Positions 11,691 through 22,475 are shown, counted from the stretch's first letter. The stretch is DNA of 64,000 nucleotides from Trichopria drosophilae (GCA_030407085.1 CM059582.1:134699001-134763000); one strand, 5' to 3'. Numbers and translations: made by a program. Notes: generated from the sequence alone by a model not told the origin.

Positions 11691-12307
11691 TAATAAATGC
11701 GCACTTTAAAAATAAGAATATTATAATACTGCTTTAATTAAAAAATGTTTTTTTTAATTTTTTATATTACTATAATTTAACTTATATACATTGATCTATT
11801 AGGTAATTTAGAAATTTTATAGTTTATCTAGTTATCCCTAGAAAAATAGTGTAATCTGAATAGATCAGGTCAAAACTCTGATCAAATCAGATCTGTCCAT
11901 ACTTATATCTGAATTTGAATCAAAATTCATATATAATATTTTTTACTACTAAAGAAGTATACCGTAAGGTAGCTCAATATAGATACTTTGATCAATTATA
12001 TTTGGTACTGCGACCAAAGTTATTATTAAGGTGTAAAGAGTCCACCGGGCTTATATAGGAACTCCTGTAGATTCAACCACTTGTGAGAAAGTGACTGATC
12101 TGCTGATTCTCGCCGAATCAAAACCTCAGATCTAAATATATGCAATCTGATCTAAACAGATAAACAGAAATGATATCTGCTCTGGTCAGGACAAAATCCT
12201 GATCAGAACTTTGATGTAATTGGATACAGTTAGATCTGTTCTGAGTAGATCTTGAAGCTGATCAAAACTGATCACAATGATATCAGGTTTGATCAAATTG
12301 GATCAAA
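11691..12307. other. Non-coding stretch with dense GATC (CTGATC/GATCAG) motifs
   Basis: Between about 11850 and 12310 I count fourteen GATC tetranucleotides, many as tGATCa or aGATCt, where about two would be expected by chance. They are irregularly spaced and embedded in related strings such as ctgatcaaat. It lies upstream of the LINE ORF1 on the minus strand and might be its 5' UTR or a separate degenerate repeat. No open frame is supported. Confidence 0.5.
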
Positions 12308-12640
12308 TCATTTTTTTCCCGAGTGATTATTGACAACTGCAAAGATGGAGGTTTAGTTGAAAATCATTACTAACATTATTGAAAGAATTTCACCTATATA
12401 ATATTATAACTATATTGCAAATAATGTAGGTTTAAAAAACAATATTGTATTGACAACAATAAGTAATTGAGAAACTTTATTTCAAATAAATGTTAATTAA
12501 CGGAAAATAACTATAGTTATAATATTAGCAATATAGTTATAATATTATATAGGTGAAATTCTTTCAATAATGTTAGTAATGATTTTCAACTAAACCTCCA
12601 TCTTTGCAGATATCAATAATCACTTGGGAAAAAATCGGGA
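12308..12640. mobile_element. Palindromic MITE with about 100-bp inverted repeats
   Basis: The left arm (about 12308-12418) and right arm (about 12529-12640) are reverse complements, with only a few mismatches near the outer ends. The arms start ATTTTTTCCCaagtgattat-like and include gcaaagatggaggtttagtt. The spacer is about 110 bp and non-coding. It separates the GATC-rich stretch from the GC-rich gag-like coding, so it inserted at or near that boundary. Its superfamily is unknown. Confidence 0.8.
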
Positions 12641-13768
12641 GGCAATGGCAGTCTTCTGCCATCGGTCACCGGACATCGAAAGGCTGGGGTTGAATGATCC
12701 ACCAGCTGTGGACGCGTTACTATCGGGGCGATGCGAGGTTTGGGGGTGACCGAGCCGCGTACTGTTATAGGGGGGTTGAAGCGGAGACGTATTATATGTC
12801 AGGTCGGCTGGAAAGTAGACATGGGACGTGTGCGCGTTCGATCGACGGGGGGGGGGGGCGTTACCCCTCCATTACCGGACGATGGTAATCATCGCATAAA
12901 GTGTCGATCTCCCCTGACCACTGTGGGTGGGGTGTTTCCCGTACACCGAGATTGACGGCGTCACGTCGGAATGATTCGGGGGCCGAAAGGGTAGGGTCAC
13001 GTGACCCGTTCGGCGGGTGGTTACCCCCCATTAGCGCGCTGGACGGATTGTGGCAGATATTTGCCGGTACCTCCCGTCGAGGCACATTTTCGCGTTGTGC
13101 GTCGCGAGGGGGGTCTATGGACCCCTCATTGGACCGATCGACCTGGTATGTGGTCGCATCTGCCACCGAGAACCGGAAGCTCTCCTCCCCAAACGAGATC
13201 GGGTCCCGAAAATGAACGCACGATTGGTCAGACGGGAGACCGTAGGTAGGCAACCCTGAGGTTCCTAACCGAGTTGCCCGCTGCGGTTCGACGGGATTAA
13301 GATGGGTGGTCTGCAGAGAACCACTTGACATGTTCCCATAAAGGAGGCAACTTACAGCTTCGGACAACGTATATGGGGGGGGGGGGGGGGGTCGCCTCGT
13401 CCATCTGATTGTCTATCCCACTCGACCGGGGTGTCCGGGAACCGCTGTAAGATCGTGTATCTTACGAGCCGATCTCGTACCACCTCTATCGGCCAGGATA
13501 TCAATAGTTCGGCTTTGTCGCACCGACCGATAAGGTTGCGTAAATCGACTACCCGGTCGATTTCTGCCCGAATTGCCGAAATTTGCTCCGGACTGGCTAT
13601 GCGTCGCTCAGCCGCACGAGAGGGCGTGACGTGTGTAGCGGTTGCCGTATACGACACGGGCGCGGTCGTGATGGAGAAATGTCCTGTTGCGGTGGTTGGC
13701 GTCACCACCGTTAACGTGGGTATTCTCGTTACGGTGGATCTAACGGGGGTATATTCGTAAGAGTCCAT
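12641..13768 (-). pseudogene. Gag-like protein of a GC-rich LTR retroelement, frame changes at C tracts
   Basis: The frame opens at 13768 with MDSYEYTPVRSTVTRI. It has a Thr/Val-rich N-terminus and then a helical segment (ISAIRAEIDRVVDLRNLIGR) ending with PIEVVRDRLVRYTILQRF. At 13391-13375 the coding strand has 17 consecutive C, and coding continues in another frame (13367-12861). A second C12 tract at 12858-12847 leads into a third open frame down to about 12650 (NPSLSMSGDRWQKTAIA). GC content and Pro runs match the zinc-knuckle block at 5552-6707. I infer that the two are parts of one gag or of sister copies. No protease or polymerase is present. The frame changes may be decay, homopolymer sequencing errors or real slippage. 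Confidence 0.45.
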
Positions 13769-14424
13769 TTTTTCGCGGTTGTTATTGCAATTTAAACGGG
13801 TGTTTATTACAATTTAAGCAACTAATTCGTATTTAAGGGAACCGTGTAAGCGTGACGGTAGGTAGTGGGGGTAGGTATTGGAATCTAGTCGTTAATCACT
13901 ACCAGAAATACCGGAACCTAAAAAAAAAACAATCCTAACAGATCGGATGCTTCTCAAGGTCGCGATGCAACTCGAGGTTCTAAGTCGAGTTACCCGATTC
14001 AATGATCGCGCAACCTGTACTCCGATGCAGGCAAAACGCAACAAAAAAGTGTATAAGCGAAAGACCCACGCGATGAAAACCGTTGCGGAAGGGAATACCT
14101 TCTTTATTTAAGCTCGGATTCTTATTGAAATTCTCGGATATTCTATTTGGAAAATCTACTTGAAATTCAATAACAAGGGAAATTCAAACCCCAAACTTTA
14201 AACTCTGAATAGCGGGTGAAAGTTATCCATTATATTCGGTAATGCAATGACGTGTGCACTTTTGCTAACGAGATTTAACTATATAATACAGGGGCGCGAC
14301 TCGCGACGGGGAATTGGAATTTTTATTTCCTAATAAAAAAAAATATATTCGAGTCGCTGCACTGGTACCTGGAACTTAAGGAAAATAACATTTCTATAAT
14401 TTATGAGCACATGTCATACATATA
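13769..14424. other. Leader / possible 5' LTR remnant of the gag-like element
   Basis: There is no gene here. On the minus strand an AATAAAGAA signal near 14105 is followed by CCTTCCGCAACGG. That resembles the AATAAAGAA...CCTCCGCAACCGG arrangement in the LTR at 4594-5551 and suggests related LTR material upstream of the gag start at 13768. Clear LTR ends and a primer-binding site could not be recognised. Confidence 0.3.
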
Positions 14425-16826
14425 CAGGGTGGCCGATTTATCTGAAGACATAGAAATACCTCGAGAACTATGCACAGAATCAAAAAAGTTGTCGGATGAA
14501 AGTTGTTCGACACGAAGGGGGGCATCCAGTGATAATTAAATTTACCCCCTCCCCCATCCCCTGGGGGTGGAGTGGGGGCAAAAACAATAAAACTTAAATA
14601 GGAACCCCCAGTTTTTATTGCAGATTTGGATTCTCCGGAAAAAAGTACACGAATTTGACCTAGGAGCTATTGCATTTTGGTTCACAGGTGGCGCTGTAAT
14701 CGATAAAAATCCAAATTTATCGGAAGACATTGAAATACCTCGAGAACTATGCACAGAATCAAAAAAGTTGTCGGATGAAAGTTGTTCGACACGAAGGGGG
14801 GCATCCAGGGGGCAAATAGGGACAATTTGATCCCTTTATGAAAATTTAATATTAAAAATTCTAATATTAGAATTTTTAATATTAGAATTTAGTAATATCA
14901 ATTGCGAAAATTGTTATTCTGAATATGAAATTTTAATAATGTCCATTCGAAAAATTAAGATTATGAATAATTGATATTCTTTATATTAAAAATCAAAACT
15001 GATTACATAAAAATTGTGCATACAATATGGAAGCAATTTTATAAATAAGTTTTCTACCTTCAATAAAATTACATTTTAGGTTTTAAATTTATTATTTAAT
15101 AAACAAAAAGAGAACATCACGCAATCCATTAAAAAACGCGTCATGTCCCTTCACTCAGCTCATTCATTCTCTCTCTGTATGTTTTTTCCGAAATGAGAAT
15201 AAATAAGCTGAGCATTGACGGTCAAACCAGCTTCTATTAAACAAAACGAAACTCTTACTTCATTTGGGGATTTCGTCGCCATCTACCGGACCCCGAGAGT
15301 AATATATAACTCGAAAATAATAATAAAGTAGCATATCATTTTATACATAAGTTGAGTCACACGTAACCAGTTCACCTACATTTTTCTCTACTTTCCTGAA
15401 GGGAAGTAAATGGATATCGCGACTTTCTAATCCCCATATTAAAATTTAGTATTCACGGTCTCTCAGTGTAAGACTGTTTTTGAAGTCCATTGTATTGGTA
15501 GTAATTCGGTCGGAGGTCACTTTGCTTTTAGAATAACAACTTTCCGTTTACGTGACTATTTTTTGTCTACCCTTCATTGCTTAAATCGAATTGTAAGTTA
15601 AAAATGAATCCTGCTACAGTTACCGAAAAAATCGAAATGATTCTTATTTATGGTGAATGTAAGAGGAATATTGACGATGCTGTTGCGTTGTATGCTGAGC
15701 GTTTTCCAGATAATGCTCGCTAGCGTTCTTTTTTTTACAAAGTTGTGAATGCCTTTCACTCTGATGGCAGCGTACAAATGAAAATGAAAACATTTGAAAT
15801 GCAAAAACAGCAAACAAATGAAAAGCAAGCGAAGATTAACAGTTACACATTTTTCAAGAGTAGCAAGGGAAATACTAGACCGTGATTACAATGGTAGGTG
15901 GATTGGTAGAGGTGGCCCCATTAATTGGCCTGCGAGGTCACCTGATCTAACATCTCTGGATTTCTTCCTATGGGGTTACCTAAAAGGTAAGGTTTATGAA
16001 CAAGTACCAACGACTCGTGAAAACATGGTGGAACGCATAAGAACTGCTTGCGCAGAAATTTCAGCAGATATGATTCTATCATGTATAAAGTCATTTGAAG
16101 AAAGAATAAATAAATGCATTGAAGCGGAAGGTCAACATTTCGAACACTTACTCAAGTAAGTGAACAGTGAGACAGTGAGAGGCAAGGGGACTCACGTAAA
16201 ACAAGCACCCCAAAGGTAACAGAAAAATACTACGTCCACGTCGTTGTTCCTGGGTAACGCTAAATGTATTTTTTCCCGGCTTTGTTAGAATGACCGTATT
16301 CCATATCCGCTACGCGGGCGAAAATTGTCAATATTGGAGAATCCAAATCTGCAATAAAAACTGGGGGTTCCTATTTAAGTTTTATTGTTTTTGCCCCCAC
16401 TCCACCCCCAGGGGATGGGGGAGGGGGTAAATTTCATTATTACTGGATGCCCCCCTTCGTGTCGAACAACTTTCATCCGACAACTTTTTTGATTCTGTGC
16501 ATAGTTCTCGAGGTATTTCAATGTCTTCGGATAAATTTGGATTTTTATTGATTACAGCGCCACCTGTGAACCAAAATGCAATAGCTCCTAGGTCAAATTC
16601 GTGTACTTTTTTCCGGAGAATCCAAATCTGCAATAAAAAATGGGGGTTCCTATTTAAGTTTTATTGTTTTTGCCCCCACTCCACCTCCAGGGGATGGGGG
16701 AGGGGGTAAATTTAAATATTACTGGATGCCCCCCGTCGTGTCGAACAACTTTCATCCGACAACTTTTTTGATTCTGTGCATAGTTCTCGAGATATTTCGA
16801 TGTCTTCAGATAAATCGGCCACCCTG
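14425..16826 (+). mobile_element. Tc1/mariner element, copy B
   Basis: It begins CAGGGTGGCCGATTTATC at 14425 and ends with the reverse complement at 16826, with TA on both sides. It has the family's duplicated subterminal structure: a second terminal-like block at 14716-14810, and again near the right end. The 36-bp AT palindrome is at 14848-14883. It stands in opposite orientation to copies A and C and encodes a deleted transposase. Mariner D begins only four bases (TATA) beyond its right end. Confidence 0.92.
15604..16159 (+). pseudogene. Mariner transposase remnant, copy B (central deletion with filler)
   Basis: It starts at 15604 with MNPATVTEKIEMILIYGECK. An in-frame TAG at 15721 interrupts the DUF4817-like domain where copy A has Ser. 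After the codons for DGSVQMK there is an unusual filler of about 45 bp, rich in aaatgaaa and aacatttg words. It is followed by a short piece of the RRLTVT linker and then directly by the catalytic C-terminal part (FSRVAREILDRDYNGRWIG, SPDLTSLDFFLWGYLKGKVY) to the stop at 16159. The first and second catalytic Asp regions are deleted; the third (SLDFF) remains. The filler looks like patchwork DNA synthesised during gap repair. It cannot encode an active enzyme. Confidence 0.88.
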
Positions 16827-17579
16827 TATACAGGGTGTCCCACGGCTCCGCGGACATATTCAAGGGCGTAAAAGTACTCAAAAAAATAAGACGAAAAGTC
16901 CTCTTGCACTTTTTCTAAATTTGTAGTTTTGATCTAGTTATCGATGCTCCAAGTCGAAAAATTGCGCTTTCTTCGAATAAATTCGATTTTTCGTAAAATA
17001 TAAAAAGTTATAAACTGGTATTACGTAATCGGGGGTTTTTGAGATCGCTGATTACGAATTTGTCGTCGAAATTCCAAAATTTTAAATGGCCAATCCAATA
17101 TGGCGAACCAAAATCTGAAACTTTAGCCGATTACGTCGAAAGTCAATAGTAGGGGATTCTAGGGGTCGCAGGTTATCAATATGTTGTCAGAATTTTAAAA
17201 TCCAAAATGGCGGATCCAATATGGCCGACTAAATTTCGAAACTTTATTCGATTTACATGAAACTTCGTACTTGGGGGTTTTCGAGACCGCTGACTACGTA
17301 TCCGTTGTCAGATTTTCAAAATTAAAAATGGCGGATCCACCATCGCGGCATATCGGATCCGCCATTTTGAATTTCTGAAATCTGAAAATGGATTCGTAAT
17401 CGGCGGCCTCGAATACCATCCAATTCAAAATTTCAGGTTGATTCGAGGAATGGAAAAATGTTTAAATAGCAATTGCATAACAATTGAACTACTTTGTAAA
17501 GTCTTCCAATAAGCCGATCTTTACTTTTAATCAAATAAATTTAAATATTTAATTTATTTCTTCTTAAAAAAGAAATTGT

Positions 17580-17783
17580 TCAAAAATAATAATAATAATA
17601 ATAACTACCGGGGCGTGGTTGCAGTGACCTTTCACGCTGATCTGGTAGAGATTTGAGCAAAAATTTCTCACTTTTCGTACAGATTGAGCGACATAAGAAA
17701 CCAATGTTGTTGTTAAAGTTATTATTAAAATAATAATAATAACAATAACAACAACAATAACAAAAGAATAATAATAATAATAA
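17580..17783. repeat. (AAT)n microsatellite blocks around a short unknown fragment
   Basis: AAT/AAC repeats at 17585-17603 and 17720-17783 bracket about 115 bp of unrelated sequence that contains a ccggggcgtggttgcagtg string. On the minus strand the fragment ends in (ATT)n, as a LINE or SINE 3' end would. The right block forms the 5' boundary of the R4 fragment. Confidence 0.65.
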
Positions 17784-18536
17784 AGTGAAGATTGCCCACC
17801 CGTCACAATGCGGCTCTTCGAGTGCTGTATTACCATCTTCGCAGCACTTATGGTATTGATGCAACCCCAGTTTTGCCGTACGTCCCCACTGATATTGAAT
17901 CCGTTGTCGGGAATGAGTTGTGCCGAATATACTGGAATTACTCATTCCCGTCGAGCAGGCAAATATCAGCTAATAAGCCTGACATCGTCCTTGTTGACTT
18001 CGATGACAAATCCATCTTCGTCATCGAGTTTTCTGCACCAGCAGAAACAAATATAGTCAGCAAAGAGGACGAAAAACGGATGAAATATCAGGAACTCCTG
18101 TTCGAGATTCGCAGGAGATTCGAGAGTGCTGGGAGGAATGAGACCAACTTTCCTCCAAAACATCAAAAGCATTCCGGCCTGTCGAGAACATGCAAATTCC
18201 ATCGCAGGCCGAATGCAGAAAGCAGTGCTGCTGGGATCTCTCCGTCTACTGAGGTCACACGAGATCCTGTAACCACTAACCCAATGGTAGAGGGAGTGGT
18301 TACAGTTGCAAACGAAATGGCCCGGTGCAGTCTGCAGCGGAGGAGATGGATATCGGAGCCACTTTTCTGCTGCAGACTGCACACGTGGATTCTGGAGGGC
18401 CAAGGGAGGTTAGGGTTTTAGTCGGTAAACCTTGCCGTTAACATTAAAAGTGAGGGAGTCCGACACACGGGGGGTTACACAACATCTTCAACCCCCTAAT
18501 GCATTTCCCCCCTCCGTCAAAAAAAAAAAAAAATAA
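17784..18536 (+). mobile_element. 5'-truncated R4/Dong-like LINE (endonuclease end and 3' UTR)
   Basis: The block encodes the last part of the R4 protein: HNAALRVLYYHLRSTYGID, then KPDIVLVDFDDKSIFVIEFS, the PD...E signature of the restriction-like endonuclease. It then gives the same 3' UTR as the intact copy at 41098-41369 and ends in a 14-15 A tail followed by AATAATAAGG. A deletion of about 44 bp near 18120 (relative to the intact copy) removes the segment around LYRGFKIKLVVL and shifts the frame. It is truncated at its 5' end within (AAT)n. This is a dead-on-arrival copy, nested in mariner D. Confidence 0.85.
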
Positions 18537-18791
18537 TAAGGTAAACAGAATGAGAAATTACGTGTATTTGGTGTATGTAAATACAGTAATGGTCTTTTCA
18601 ATACCTTGCAAAATAAAAAACAATACAATCACGCATTGTTTTGTAATTAAAGTCTATGTTTCAATGTTTATTGTTTAGATTCTGATTTACGTAAAATTTT
18701 TATACATAGTGTTAATTTTCGTAATTGACGAATGGTTTTTCGCTCTTGGAAGTTTTGTTGTTTTTTCGCGTATTCAATTCTAATTGTACGT

Positions 18792-20639
18792 ATGATTTAT
18801 ACGGATGAAGAATACCGCGACATGTTAGTAATTTTTTTTGAGTGTCATCGAAATGCACATGCAGCAGAAGTGCTATACGCTGAGCGTTATCAACGCGATG
18901 GTCGTCGATTACCGACTTTCCAATCATTTTTGCGTGTTAACCAGAGGTTTTTCGAAACGGGTCATGTGGGTGTTCCGCGTCGAGAAATAGGTGTTCCCGT
19001 GGTTGCAAGAAATGTTCGTCAGGAAGAAGATGTTTTGAGAAGTATTGAAAGGGACCCCAACACAAGTGTCCGCAATCTCGCTAGACATTTTAATGCGTCA
19101 AAATCGAAAATTAATCGAATTGTGAAAAATAATGCTTTGCACCCTTATCACTACACAAAAGTTCAGTTTTTGGAGGAAACTGATTACGAAAAACGCCAAC
19201 AATATTGTAGGTGGTTAAATTTAAATCCAGAAAAAGTTCAAAACGTATTGTGGACAGACGAATGTCTCTTCACTAGAGAGGGTATCATGAATACACGAAA
19301 TGAACATTATTATTCCGAAGAAAATCCTCATGTGTATAAAAAAAAATTCCAAAAGATATTTAAATTAAACATATGGGCAGGAATGATTGACGACAGAATT
19401 CTAGGACCATACTTGTTACCTGAGACGTTAAACGTAAGTATGTTTCATCGGAACATATTTTAACAAGATTATTTAAATGAATAATTTTTATTTAACCATT
19501 AAAAATAAATAAAACTTTCCTAAACATAAAATGAAAACTTAACAATTTAACAATTTCTAAAAGAAATTGCTCCTTACGAAATTTTGGCTTCGATGATGAA
19601 GAATCTGTTATCTGGATTTCCAAAATTCAAAATGGCGGATCAAATATTTAAAAAATTAATAATATCTTACAAAAATCGGTACTTTGAAGCTTTTGACTTC
19701 ACTAATTGAAATTTGGTATTTGATTTCAAACTTTTATGAGAAATTCAAAATAGTAGATCGTAAGAAGAAATAGATTTTACTGTGTTTTATCCGACACGTT
19801 AAATAAGTTATTATCTTGAAAATGAAATGGAAAATTCGTAGTTATTAGATCTCTAAAATGTAAGACGTTATCTATTTCGTAAGGATTTCTTATTTTTACT
19901 CCGTCATATAGAATTCATCATTTTTGATTTTTAATTATTTATTTTCAAGGGGCAAAAGTATTTAGTATTTTTGGAAGAAGTTCTGTGCACTGAATTTTTA
20001 GAAGATTTACCTCTTCAAATACGACAAAACCATGATTTTCATGCACGACGGGTGCCCCGCACACCGTACAGCTGCAGTTGTCCAATTTTTAAATAGAACT
20101 TTTGCAAATAATTGGATTGGATACAAGAGTGGAAATCAAATTCACTTTATGTGGCCGCCAAGGTAATTTACAGAATAAGAATTGAAAATCATACACAAAA
20201 AATTAAATTAGTAAAATTTAGTGATTCATTTAGTAAAATTCTAACCAAAACTAGTTGAATTTTTCTGACTGAACTAATAGCACAGTTTTAGTCATACTTC
20301 AGTAAGAGTAGAGATCTATTAATTAATATTTATAGACAGTAATAAAGAAATTTATTCGATAAAATATTTATAATGTAATAACAACATAAATAAAATAATT
20401 GCAGATCACCTGATCTTACACCGTTGGATTTTTTCCTTTGGGGGTACGTAAAATCTATGGTATACGCTGATCCGCTGCCACGCGACGAAGGAGAAGCTCA
20501 GTATGAATTAATTGCTCGAATCCATGCAGCATTTGCAACAATTACTCCTGAAACGGTAAGAAAGGCAACGCAAGACACACTGAGGAGAAGCAGGAGCTGC
20601 CTTTCTGCTGGTGGCAAACATTTCGAAAATAAAAATTGA
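18792..20639 (+). pseudogene. Mariner D transposase, three exons, one frameshift
   Basis: I prefer the Met at 18792 (MIYTDEEYRDMLVIFFECHR), where the DUF4817-like domain begins, over the upstream Met at 18732. Exon 1 is 18792-19433 and includes the first catalytic Asp (VLWTDECLF). Intron 1 is 19434-19949, GTAAGT...CAAG, phase 0, joining LPETLN to GQKYLVFLEE. Exon 2 is 19950-20162 with the second Asp (FMHDGCPAH). Intron 2 is 20163-20404, GTAATT...TTGCAG, joining PPR to SPDLTPLDFFLWG in exon 3 (20405-20639), with the third Asp in PLD. One extra base near 20025-20031 (the A run in cgacaaaacc) breaks the frame in exon 2. The spliced coding length of about 363 codons is normal for the family. The spacing between the second and third Asp is 45, four more than in the other copies. 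Confidence 0.82.
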
Positions 20640-21569
20640 CGTATTTTCCAAATACCTGTCAATGAAATAAACTTTGAAAAATGTGTTTAAACAATCTACA
20701 AAGAGTGTTGAAGAATGTCGCCAAATTTAACTATTGTATAGCATAAGTATTGATTATAAGTAAAGATCGGCTTATTGCAAGAGTTTACAAAGTAGTTCAA
20801 TTGTTATGCAATTGCTATTTAAACATTTTTCCATTCCTCGAATCAACCTGAAATTTTGAATTGGATGGTATTCGAGGCCGCCGATTACGAATCCATTTTC
20901 AGATTTCTGAAATTCAAAATGGCGGATCCGATATGGCGCGATGGTGGATCCGCCATTTTTAATTTTGAAAATCTGACAACGGATACGTAGTCAGCGGTCT
21001 CGAAAACCCCCAAGTACGAAGTTTCATGTAAATCGAATAAAGTTTCGAAATTTAGTCGGCCATATTGGATCCGCCATTTTGGATTTTGAAATTCTGACAA
21101 CATATTGATAATCTGCGACCCCTAGAATCCCCTACTATTGACTTTCGACGTAATCGGCTAAAGTTTCAGATTTTGGTTCGCCATATTGGATTGGCCATTT
21201 AAAATTTTGGAATTTCGACGACAAATTCGTAATCAGCGATCTCAAAAACCCCCGATTACGTAATACCAGTTTATAACTTTTTATATTTTACGAGAAATCG
21301 AATTTATTCGAAGAAAGCGCAATTTTTCGACTTGGGGCATCGATAACTAGATCAAAACTACAAATTTAGAAAAAGTGCAAAAGGACTTTTCGTCTTATTT
21401 TTTTGAGTACTTTTACGCCCTTGAATATGTCCGCGGAGCCGTGGGACACCCTGTATATATACAGGTTCATCGAAAAGTATCGGACCCCCCTAATATCTTC
21501 AGTTAGAATGCACTTAGGAGAAAATGTCCAATAGCAAAGTTGTATGGTTTCAAGCGGGGAGTAAGATGA

Positions 21570-21632
21570 TGACCTTGACTTTGACGTTGACCTTGTCCTT
21601 CAAGGTCATTTCAAGGTCAATCTTATTTTTTT
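21570..21632. promoter_or_regulatory. Cluster of AAGGTCA (nuclear-receptor half-site) motifs in the left inverted repeat
   Basis: Four CAAGGTCA or TGACCTTG words lie within about 60 bp, three of them extended as TCAAGGTCA. That is the consensus of FTZ-F1/NR5A-type monomeric receptor sites. The cluster is mirrored in the right inverted repeat. Binding is inference only. Confidence 0.4.
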
Positions 21633-22475
21633 AAATAGAACCCCCTACATTTTATTGCATATTCTTATAGCTTATCTCGAGAGCTTTCCAAAACACTATA
21701 ATAAAATATTTTTTTATTAAGTACTTTTTGAGTTATAAAGGTTTGAAGTTAACAATTTTTTGACACAAAATGTAGAATATCTTGTAAAATATTATTTAGT
21801 TTTCAGTAATCATAACCTTAATACTTTTGTGCGCGGAATAATGAGACCAATTGGTTTAAAGAAAATACATTAATCGGATCCCCCTAATATTTTCAGTAAG
21901 AATGCATTGTGGAAAAATGTCCAATAGCAAAGTATTGTACGGCTTCAAGCAATTATGCTAATATGCTCTGGCGAAAAACTGCCCGAACGTAATCGCGAGA
22001 AGCTGCTCGAATGCGTGATTTCCGAAGGCGTTAGCGGGAATCTGACCGAAAGGGTTGGCCAATCTTTATTCTCTCACTCTCGCAGGCACGAATGTACGAG
22101 CTCTTGAGCAAACAATACGGATCACTGATTTGAAACTTTGATGCAGTGCTGTCTTCTTCTTAGCGAGCAGCAGTCACCTCGTGGACGAAAACGAACAGCC
22201 TCAAAAATTTTTTCTGTAACAAAAGAAACCATTGCGCTTTAATTGATTATCCCAAACATCTTCATTTTCTTTCCAATAGCCCAGAAATTTTTCGTAAATA
22301 TTATTAATTGATCTATTAGATTTTCAGTTGCTCAACGAGCTTTTTGCTAGTGCTGGTTAAAATAAACAAATCGATAGTTGGACCAACACTTAATAATTAG
22401 TATTTTTCTCTACTTAATTATCTAGATCAATTTCCTATCACTTACCTGATTAATTCTTCTTCGCTCTAATTAAGA

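Larger units (their letters stand above)
16831..21453 (+). mobile_element. Mariner-type element D with about 700-bp inverted repeats
   Basis: The element starts CAGGGTGTCCCACGGCTCC at 16831 and ends with the reverse complement at 21453, with TA on both sides. The inverted repeats extend to about 17533 on the left and from about 20757 on the right. Each contains three units of the AAAATGGCGGATCCAATATGG type at about 121-bp spacing. Inside are a truncated R4-type LINE (17784-18536) in an (AAT)n context and an intron-containing transposase gene on the plus strand. Outer ends share only CAGGGTG with copies A-C, so this is a different family. Confidence 0.88.

Noticed and set aside
18732..18791. 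Upstream Met (18732) as start of the mariner D transposase
   Set aside because: The extra 20 residues are hydrophobic and unrelated to the family, and the DUF4817-like domain starts at the Met at 18792.
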